NCBI GenBank assembly: GCA_008931825.1
Contig: QXVZ01014865.1
Location: 1-27,802 of the forward strand
Length of the DNA: 27,802 bases
Direction: 5' to 3'
Source of the DNA: Phallusia fumigata
Taxonomy: Eukaryota; Chordata; Ascidiacea; Phlebobranchia; Ascidiidae
Each line of letters begins with the position of its first letter. Position 1 is the first letter of the stretch. The notes under the pieces are model-generated. The model saw only the letters and a program-made list of their open reading frames with translations, was not told the origin of the DNA and did not search any database. Shown here in pieces: positions 20,838 through 27,802 of this stretch. A program made the translations under genes and the position numbers.

Positions 20838-20910
20838 GAAGGATTAGAACCAATAATCTCGCGACCACAAGGAAGTCCTGTAACCACTTGGCGGCTTTAC
20901 TGTGTAAAGA
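20838..20910 (-). repeat. tRNA-His-like SINE head or pseudogene
   Basis: The minus strand reads CCAAGTGGTTACAGGAC, then CTTCCTTGTGGTCGCGAG, then box B GGTTCTAATCC. Spacing and sequence match tRNA-His (AGTGGTTAGTAC...TTGTGGC...GGTTCGAATCC), including a TTGTGGT anticodon loop with anticodon GTG. The anticodon stem (CTTCC against CGCGA) does not pair and box B has C to T, so it is not a working tRNA. The allelic copy is at 21896-21968. Protein-like frames over this spot are not genes. Confidence 0.6.
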
Positions 20911-21895
20911 AACACCCTTTGGATTCAAACGACGTACACTTTCAATTCAAAAAGGCTGGCGGGCAAACTTTATGATTTTCTGTCCAAACATTTGCTGTCG
21001 ATCAAAGTTCGAAACGNTTGTATATAGCGGTTAGAAGGGCTTGAATGTGATTTGCGTTGTCACGTTGGTTTCTACGCACGTCGGCACAGCTGAGGCACGA
21101 TTTTGGAGGCTTTTGAATTCTTGACATTACCGTTTGACCTCATTGACGATGCTTCGTTGCCCTGTGTTTTAATAATGCCGAGAAGCCAACAACTTGTGAG
21201 AAAAGGCTTTTTGACGCACGTGAATCAAGCTGTTTCCAGCGGAATTATAAGACTTAGTTTCGAATAAAACAAATTTGAATCAACCTCAAATTACTACAAC
21301 CTAAAGTTATGATCTATGGCAGTTAAAGATATGAAATGTAAACCAGTTCGGAAATGGACACACAAATCCATGTTATTAGCCAGCCCATAAAAACAAATAA
21401 TACAATCAAAACAGTAAATTTCGGGTGAGAGGCTTAGCAAGGCAATTACTAAAAATTGCTGCGTACAAGGTAAATATTGAAGACTCAGTTCAACTGATTC
21501 AATCTACAGTTTCGTTACCGACACCCTAGGTGGCGCCGTGTACTATAATACGGGTTAATGACTCAGTTGCAACATCTAGCGGCAAAAAAATATCATTCTG
21601 CCCAAAATTGCTTCAATCCTCACGGCACCAAGCTTGTTACGAAACAAGCATAACGCGTTAACGAAAAAAAGTTTACACAAATAACAAACTGCATAGGTGT
21701 GAATTAACATTTGTATGCCACACTCCGCTACAGCACAAACTTTGTGTAGTTTTTCCACGTGTATCCTTCTCTTTTCATTGTTTGTTTGTTTCATTTATAT
21801 CCTCGGTGAGCGGAACAACACTTGAGTGTGTCATGCTCGCAATCAGTCCACCGTCGAGCTCTATTGTAATTCCGTCGGAAACACAAGCGAAAGAA

Positions 21896-21968
21896 GAAGG
21901 ATTAGAACCTATAATCTGGCGACCACAAGGAAGTCCTGTAACCACTTGGCGGCTTTACTGTGTAAAGA
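21896..21968 (-). repeat. tRNA-His-like relic, second haplotype copy
   Basis: Same element as at 20838-20910 inside the duplicated contig end, differing in the region before box B (GCCAGATTATAGG instead of GCGAGATTATTGG). Not an independent insertion. Confidence 0.6.
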
Positions 21969-22459
21969 AACACCCTTTGGATTCAAACGACGTACACTTT
22001 CAATTCAAAAAGGCTGGCGGGCAAACTTTATGATTTTCTGTCCAAACATTTGCTGTCGATCAAAGTTCGAAACGCCCTGTGGCAGATGAGAAATCCACAC
22101 ATTTTGCCTAGCAACTGTTAGCGAGCGTGGTATCCATGTAAGGCAAGGTAATAACCATCAGAGTGTCTGGTCGAGAGATTCCTTGCTTGAGAAATGTGGA
22201 AGCTAGTGAAATACTAATAAAACAGTTACATAAAAAGCAGCATAGTTACAAAATAAATGGAATTCGTCACGTAAGAAAAGAAATTTTAGCAAAAAAGTCA
22301 CATACAAAAGCAATTATTGGAGTCATACAAGTTCAGTTTTAGCATCTTTAGGGGTTAGGTGTTTATTTTTTGCTTGTAGTAGCGAACCAAGCACGAGAGT
22401 AGAAAAGCACTAACGGTTGTGGTCATTGGTCAGAATTAACTGCATAATTATTAATTATT

Positions 22460-23091
22460 TTTTAAACGTTGCAGCAATGTAGTAAAATCAACGCTATTTT
22501 GGGAAGATAAAATACTGTTTTTGGTTGATATGGTGCAGTCTGCAAACTACCAAAGCTTGACATGTTTTTGTAGGTCACAACAGCATTATTTTTTATCTGT
22601 AACGTTTGCAATAAGATGTATTCACTGTATACAAGTTCTCAGGCAGTTATGTTTTGAATTAAGTATTTTTATACACTCCCGCATAACATTTCAGCAGATA
22701 AACTAATGAACGACACACAACGGTGTTTAAAATTGATAAATTAAAAAAAAACAATGTATGACAATCATGAAAACAANTTTTAAACGTTGCAGTAATGTAG
22801 TAAAATCAAAGCTATTTTGGGAAGTTAAAATACTGTTTTTGGTTGATATGGTGCAGTCTACAAACTACCAAAGCTTGACATGTTTTTGTAGGTCACAACA
22901 GCATTATTTTTATCTGTAACGTTTGCAATAAGATGTATTCACTATATACAAGTTCTCAGGCAGTTATGTTTTGAATTAAGTATTTTTATACACTCCCGCA
23001 AAAGGTTTCGGCAGATAAACTAATGAATGACATTTAACGGTGTTTAAAATTGATAAATTAAAAAAACAATGTATGACAATCATGAAAACAA
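22460..23091. repeat. Duplicate around N at 22777 (317 and 314 bp)
   Basis: 22460-22776 and 22778-23091 share start TTTTAAACGTTGCAG and end CATGAAAACAA, with several substitutions (for example GCATAACATTTCAG versus GCAAAAGGTTTCGG). The right copy includes the unit B start codon; the left copy has the same ATGTATGACAATCATG. Unmerged haplotypes. Confidence 0.85.
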
Positions 23092-23561
23092 CGGCAAACA
23101 TGGAGGTCGAAAATCGGCCATTTGCGGTCTTGCTCTGATGTGGGCGATGTTCTACTTCATCTGCTGGATGACTTGCTTCCCCGATTGGAGGCACAGCGCC
23201 TGGCAACTAGAGGAGAATCTCATGGGAAGGATGAAGAGATTCAATGGTCTCTTCCTCCGTTGTGTCAGTCCCAAGGAAGGAGGATTCAAATGCGACAACT
23301 ACGCAAAACCGACGATGCATCTTGGAGGTAAGTGGATGAGCTTGAGTTGTTTAAAGGTGGCTGCTGCAGAGAGGCCCATGAGAGCAAAAAAAAGAGTCTT
23401 CCATTTTTCCATTTGTTTGGCTACTACGTTAACATAGGTAAGTAGGATTTCTGGCTTTATCGAGGAAACTGGTCTTTTGACTTCTTGTCTTCTTGTCTTT
23501 TCTTTCAGACAATCTAATTATGCGAATGTTTGTTGTGGGTTGCTGTGTCCAGGATGAATGA
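23069..23561 (+). CDS. Claudin-type unit B, possibly a short stand-alone form
   Basis: Exon 23069-23327 (86 codons plus one base): polar N-terminus MYDNHENNGKHGGRKS, TM1 (AICGLALMWAMFYFICW), then FPDWRHSAWQ and FNGLFLRC-x9-CDNYAK; donor GGAG|GTAAGT, phase 1. The claudin GLW tryptophan is phenylalanine here. A strong pyrimidine tract and acceptor TCTTTCAG at 23501-23508 would join in phase to DNLIMRMFVVGCCVQDE and a TGA at 23561, followed by AATAAATAAA. That transcript would code 103 residues with one TM segment and the loop only, not a four-TM claudin. Alternatively the exon splices to distant shared exons. The first exon is confident; the end exon is tentative. Confidence 0.65.
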
Positions 23562-24636
23562 GATAAATAAATAAAACTGCCAGAGAACTTATGAGTGAGT
23601 ACATTTTAGTGCAACATCCGACAATCGCTGCTGTCAATACCAGTGCTGCTGTCATTGTTGAAGCCTTTGTATTTACTACGTTTTAAAAAAGAAATAGACA
23701 TTTAAAAGCAACAATATAAACTGTTTTGGATAGAGAATTTGATTGGAAAAGCTACTGGTTCGTGATATTGATTCAAAATGTCGCAACGACCAATCAAATG
23801 CTCAGTGGGAGGGTTTTGAACAAAGATATCCATCAATCTGCGGTGCTTGAACACACGACCACCGTAACCCGGCAACACATGATTTGCTTCTCACCAAGCT
23901 GGCAACGCAAGGCAATCAGGTAGACGCTATAGGTAGTTTGCAGGAAAGTATGGGCTTGTTCAGTGCACAAGAGCCTGTCGTAGCAACAAGTTATTGTTTA
24001 AGGGGCAACAATGACAAGGTTAAGTGGCAATTAGTTTTATTAAGGGGCCAGATAACAAGCAATTTGATGCTGTATAATTTTAATCACAAACAGAACTTTA
24101 GCTGATGCAAGTGTAAAATTCACTGCAAAAATGTGACATATTTTTGTCAATAGGAATTTGAAATAGCAACAAGTTTTGATAAGGGTGGAGGGTGCAGCCT
24201 GGCAGCAATGTTGTTGTTTGCGATTAAATTAGAATCAAAAACAGCACGTTAGCCGATATGAGTGTTAAATTTGCCGAAAATGTAGAATATCTTGGTTATT
24301 TTTATTTTCGCAGACATAAAAGGCAGTAAAGTTTCCATGGAAGTTTTGAAAGATGTAAAGATATACAGAAAATCAGGTTTCATCCATTATAAATGGTTTC
24401 GATTTTTTTGTGACGCAAACTAGCTGTGCTTCGAGTAATACTCCAGTTCCGGAAAACAAATCCACGTCTGCAGAAATGTTAATTGATTAAAACCTACTTT
24501 GTGTCAGTCATAAAGTATGGCAGTTTATAAGGCTCTAGTATTGCAAAGCACTACGGCATTACCGCTTTATCAGTTTCCGTATATTCAGACCCCCGTAGGT
24601 TGAATTGGTTCATAGTTTTTAACAAGAACCGAAATC
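23562..24636. other. Spacer between claudin units B and C with a diverged repeat pair
   Basis: Contains two diverged copies of a roughly 150-bp sequence: about 23983-24140 and 24165-24293, sharing AGCAACAAGTT, AAGGG, AATCA(C/A)AAACAG, TTAGC(T/C)GAT and AAATGT blocks. A TATA-like TTTATAAGG at 24523 lies about 110 bp before the unit C ATG. No gene recognised apart from the signals listed. Confidence 0.5.
23566..23575 (+). terminator. Overlapping AATAAA polyadenylation signals after unit B
   Basis: AATAAATAAA begins a few bases after the proposed unit B stop codon. It supports a short local transcript end, but AT-rich sequence makes such hexamers common. Confidence 0.4.
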
Positions 24637-24862
24637 ATGAACAGTGCATTCTCATTGGCGTCTTACTGCATCCAAGTCCTGATGCATCTACTCATCATTT
24701 TCATCTGTGCCTTCCCGGACTGGAGTCACAGTAATTGGCAGATCTCTGACGGTTTGCTTGGTCGCCTCGCAAATTTCGAGGGAATCTGGTGGCGTTGTTT
24801 CGCCCCCAAGTGGGGACTTTTCATTTGCGACAACTACGGCAAGACGGCGATATACTCGGCTT
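24637..24862 (+). CDS. Claudin-type unit C, first exon (TM1 and first loop)
   Basis: Start ATG follows AAATC. 75 codons plus one base. TM1 is LASYCIQVLMHLLIIFICAF; then FPDWSHSNWQ, NFEGIWWRC-x9-CDNYGKTAIYSA. GIWWRC with the second cysteine ten positions on is the claudin signature of the first extracellular loop. Donor GCTT|GTGAGT ends the exon in phase 1, exactly as in A, B and D. Reading through the donor gives a stop two codons later, so splicing is needed. The nearest AG (TTTGCAG at 24901) leads to an early in-frame stop, so the true partner exon is elsewhere, possibly beyond the window. Confidence 0.8.
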
Positions 24863-27162
24863 GTGAGTAACGACCTACATCGACTTATTGGTTTGTTTGC
24901 AGGTTTTAGGTATTGATGGTTGACGTCGGCTGGTCTTTGGATTTGTTACTAATCCCTTCACTCCTGTATACTTTCTTTCTCTACTTATCTGATTTTTTGC
25001 CAAGAAAGAACAGTATTACTGTGTTTTGATGAAGTCTACTGACGTAAAACAATTAACGACAGGATTTAGAGTACAGCGCAAAAGAGACTAATAAATGTGA
25101 AAACAGGCGCCGTACAATGACAAACTACAACAAACGACACTATTGATCCTATGATTTTGCCAAGGAAGAACAGTATTACTCTGTTTCTGTTCATTGGCCG
25201 ACTGTTCATTAGCCTTACGACCTACACGTTTTCACAATAAACCAAAGTATAGGCGCGTTATAATGGCAAACTACAACAAACACTATAAATTTAACTAGCA
25301 CATATGCTTAACTATATAATTGTGATACAACAGAACGGTGAAGGTGTGTTGGCAAGTGGTCCAATAGAGCAGATCTCATGCGTGTTCGTAATTACTATCG
25401 GTTTAGGTTTTAAGCCGGTAAGGAGGCCTTACGTGTAGCTTGTCGTTGGTTGTTGTGTATGTCGTCGGGGTCTATCGTAAACGCAAACAAAAACAAGCCT
25501 TACGTCAACAATATTAATCTATGGATTGCGTAGGCATTGACGTCATAGTCTTAAAGAAAAACCCGGACACTTTCCTTGTAGAACTGATGCCCCAACCAAG
25601 GAATGTAAATGCCTCGTACAGGGGCTGAAGTTTACAAAATCTTCACACCAAAGTAACAAATCAACATGATGTCACATAGCGTTTTAAACACAAAGTTACA
25701 ATAGAAATTCCCATTCTGAAAACTGTATTTAAAGTGCGTTGACCTATAACCAACTGTATGTAATAGGGGGATATATTTACAAAATACCAAACAAAACGTG
25801 ATTTTAAAATGGAAAAGATTCTATTTCAAATGCAAACAGTTTAACATCAAAGTATTTCCGCTCACATTCCGTAGCCCGATCACTGAGTTCGTTTCGATTC
25901 CGAATCTCATGTTTCAGGTAGGAAACACGACGTAAACACTGTTATTACGTCACAAACAAGTTGCAGGCGATCGAACAAACAAGCGATAACAAGTAGAAAA
26001 ACTTCAAGTGGTACCACAGGCTTGTGGGAAACAGGGTTTTCTCTCGCATGTATCGCCCCCCTCTGTTGGTTACTTATTAACCTTCACAGGCTAAACATGT
26101 CACGTATGGTATTCGTTGAAAAACAAGCGCTAAAGACGCGGATTTGGATGAGGCAATGGCAATGCAAGCTAATGTTTAGATCACACAAGCTTGTGTCAGA
26201 TTTTCGCATTTAGTTATTACGAGCGTTCAGTGTGTGTTACTACAGCGGAAAGAAGTTGCTGCTTTTTAGGAAGTGAATGTGTAAAATATTGTGAAGATTG
26301 TAGATGATTTATTGTAATATTAGTTCGTTATTTAGGATTTATACGTGCGTATTAAACTCTTTGCCTTGAAATCTAAATCTCACTTAGAAAATTGCCTGTT
26401 CAACTTCCGAGCATAACTTTTACAGAATTTTTACTCTAGTGTGTAATTTTCTGTAAAATCCTAATGTACGTGAAAACATTGTTAACAGAACTAAAATGCG
26501 TTAAACTTGACTCAGAGCAGCACTGCATTGAGAAGACCATTGAATTTTTTAATACAGGTTTGCTTGGGTTTGTACTTGGCGACATATTTGACATCAGCGC
26601 TGTGCGAAGTGTTTGTCTAACTTGTTTGCATCCACGTCCTTCGGTTTGCAAACTTACCGCTTATGCAATTAAAATTAAATTTACGACTACGGCGTTAATG
26701 AAAAGTTTCGGTTTAATTAGTAGTGGCCAAATAAAGTTGTTAGGAAATTTCGATGCAAAACTGTTAAATAGCAAACAGAACATTTCCTATTTTCAAATGG
26801 TTACACCGGAGTGTTGAAAATGAGGCCCGCGGCTTGTATTAAAATATGTTTGCACACGGCGCGCCAAAGTTTGAGTAGATGGTACTAACGCTGCACAAAC
26901 CCTATAAGGCTGATGAGATCGTTGCGCAGCCATGTATTTGCGCACTAATTTTATGATAAAAACTTTGGAGAACGCTGGTCCGTGGGCGTTTTTACCTGAT
27001 AAAATTGGCCCTCATTGAAACAATGTTGGATACTTCAGGGTTAGACTGCATGTGGATTAGCTTTGCAGGTATTGCATACTTAGTATTCATCTTTAAAAAA
27101 AGTGTTTTGACTTAAGATTGTAGTTATACTTAAATCCTTAAACGATTCATCAAAAGCAAAAA
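24863..27162. other. Spacer between claudin units C and D
   Basis: No TM2-TM4 exon recognised. It holds a tandem-type imperfect repeat (24991 onward and 25153-25287). A 117-codon frame (26464-26817) and a 63-codon frame (26022-26213) lack any motif; both are AT-rich and look like chance. Confidence 0.5.
24991..25287. repeat. Imperfect tandem duplication, about 150-160 bp unit
   Basis: Unit 1 starts GATTTTTTGCCAAGAAAGAA at 24991; unit 2 starts GATTTTGCCAAGGAAGAA at 25153. Both continue with CAGTATTACT, and near their ends share GGCGC-GT-AATG-CAAACTACAACAAAC (25108 and 25252). Copies are well diverged. Confidence 0.7.
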
Positions 27163-27388
27163 ATGTCGGGCAAGTTCGGTTTTGTCGGGTTTCTGGTCGG
27201 TGGAGCTTCGTTTGCTGGGATCTTAACGGTCACTGCCTTTGCTGAGTGGTCCAGAAACTCGCAAGAGAGTTCGGAGCAGTATCTGCGCGGCCAGTACAGC
27301 TACCAGGGTCTGTGGTGGCGATGTGTCAGCCAGCAGCCCGGCTACTTTCAGTGCGACAACTACGATGTCAGCATTTTGGGGCTGGATT
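27163..27388 (+). CDS. Claudin-type unit D, first exon (TM1 and first loop)
   Basis: Start ATG in AAAAAATGTCG. 75 codons plus one base, the same length as unit C. TM1 is FGFVGFLVGGASFAGILTVTAF; then AEWSRNSQESSEQYL, YQGLWWRC-x9-CDNYDVSILGLD. It has the canonical GLW of claudins, with WWRC shared with unit C. Donor GATT|GTAAGT, phase 1. The loop before GLW has more acidic and polar residues than A-C, which in claudins can alter pore charge selectivity (inference). Downstream exons must lie beyond 27802. It is GC-richer than its surroundings, as expected for coding sequence. Confidence 0.82.
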
Positions 27389-27802
27389 GTAAGTCACTTG
27401 TCTATTTTTTGACGACCCGGCGTGTTATCACAACGGTTCAGGGTTAACTTTTAAACAAACTTTGGGACACGAGACACAGACTCGAAAAGTTGCTTAATGT
27501 AAAAGATAACTGTCAGACAGCAGTCGTTTTCGCGGATGAAGACAGCGAGGTTGTAAAAAAGTTTGCATTGTTCACTGTATGCAAGCTCCCTGGCAGTTTT
27601 GTTCTCAGTAAAGTTACTTTTGAACAAACCAGGTGAACGTTTAGCGATGACGTCATCCAATTAACATGGCGGACACAAAAAAAACTTGTTTAAACCTGAA
27701 ATTCAGTGTAAGAGAAATCATAAAAAAGCCACAATACAAAATCTTCTTCGAACATTTGTTCAACCAACGCACTTCAATCACATAAAATTCGGTGTATTTT
27801 AA
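27389..27802. other. Intron start after claudin unit D
   Basis: No acceptor followed by a hydrophobic open stretch is seen before the window ends; a 69-codon minus-strand frame (27451-27660) has no recognisable motif. The second exon of unit D is therefore outside. Confidence 0.5.

Larger units (their letters stand above)
19960..22074. repeat. 1,057-bp duplicate around N at 21017
   Basis: 19960-21016 and 21018-22074 are the same length and differ by only a few substitutions (for example CCAAAATT/CCCAAATT-type changes and AATCTCGCGA/AATCTGGCGA). One N lies between them. Overlapping contig ends from two haplotypes. Confidence 0.9.
18723..23068. other. Spacer between claudin units A and B
   Basis: No exon for TM2-TM4 of a claudin could be identified on the plus strand: no phase-1 acceptor followed by a hydrophobic open stretch. 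The content is the hAT MITE, a tRNA-His-like repeat in two allelic copies, and two gap-flanking duplications. Real length after removing duplicates is about 2.7 kb. Confidence 0.6.

Noticed and set aside
20724..21034. Two overlapping plus-strand ORFs, repeated at 21782-22089
   Set aside because: They cover a tRNA-His-like repeat, occur twice only because of the gap-flanking duplicate, and show no domain.
19960..22074. Large tandem segmental duplication
   Set aside because: The copies abut a single N and are nearly identical, as are the pairs at the other gaps; assembly overlap is simpler.
23357..23438. Middle exon in unit B coding ERPMRAKKRVFHFSICLATTLT-like sequence
   Set aside because: It resembles the charged-then-hydrophobic start of claudin TM2, but the frame meets TAG directly at the donor, so it cannot continue as a TM2 exon; left as a possible decayed remnant.
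24863..24917. Local second exon for unit C after TTTGCAG
   Set aside because: Joining in phase gives three residues and a stop, with no transmembrane sequence and no nearby poly(A) signal.
26464..26817. 117-codon ORF between claudin units C and D
   Set aside because: Length is notable but there is no motif, the composition is AT-driven, and an internal acceptor (AATACAG) leads to nothing claudin-like.
1..27802. CRISPR array, bacterial operon or viral genes
   Set aside because: No regularly spaced identical short repeats, no operon-like gene packing; genes are spliced and of metazoan families.

Overview
The window is nuclear DNA of an animal. It holds interrupted genes with short exons, GT/AG introns, secreted or membrane proteins of metazoan families (VWA+EGF, Ly6/uPAR, claudin), tRNA-derived repeats and a hAT-type MITE. 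Claudin-type first exons together with small introns and strong allelic variation make an ascidian tunicate (Ciona/Phallusia-like) my best guess. That is an inference; no species can be fixed from the sequence alone.

Layout. (1) Positions 300-6601, minus strand: the 5' part of a secreted modular protein. It has a signal peptide, one VWA domain spread over three exons, a single EGF exon, a 2.1-kb exon with 17 EGF-like modules, and a further EGF exon; the gene runs off the left edge. (2) 6602-10365: non-coding as far as I can see, with an 82-bp minisatellite. (3) 10366-11917, plus strand: a complete three-exon Ly6/uPAR (three-finger) protein with signal peptide, CCxxxxCN motif and a hydrophobic GPI-type tail. 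(4) 11918-16480: repeat-rich, with class-II tRNA-like relics and a 1.3-1.5-kb uncollapsed haplotype duplication. (5) 16481-27388, plus strand: four claudin-type 5' exon units (A, B, C, D), each coding for TM1 plus the first extracellular loop and each ending in a phase-1 donor. No exons for TM2-TM4 were found between them.

The most interesting reading is that units A-D are an array of alternative first exons sharing downstream exons beyond the right edge, like the two alternative first exons of vertebrate CLDN10 but expanded. The alternatives are four separate genes with unrecognised 3' exons, or partly decayed copies. Unit B has its own nearby acceptor, stop and AATAAA, so it may be a short stand-alone form.

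Assembly quality matters here. All seven single-N gaps (782, 2625, 14792, 18288, 18599, 21017, 22777) are associated with direct duplications: five are flanked by them directly, and 18288/18599 bracket a small contig whose second copy lies at 18746-19058. These look like overlapping contig ends or unmerged alleles rather than biology. Removing the duplicate at 2625 restores the reading frame of the large EGF exon exactly.
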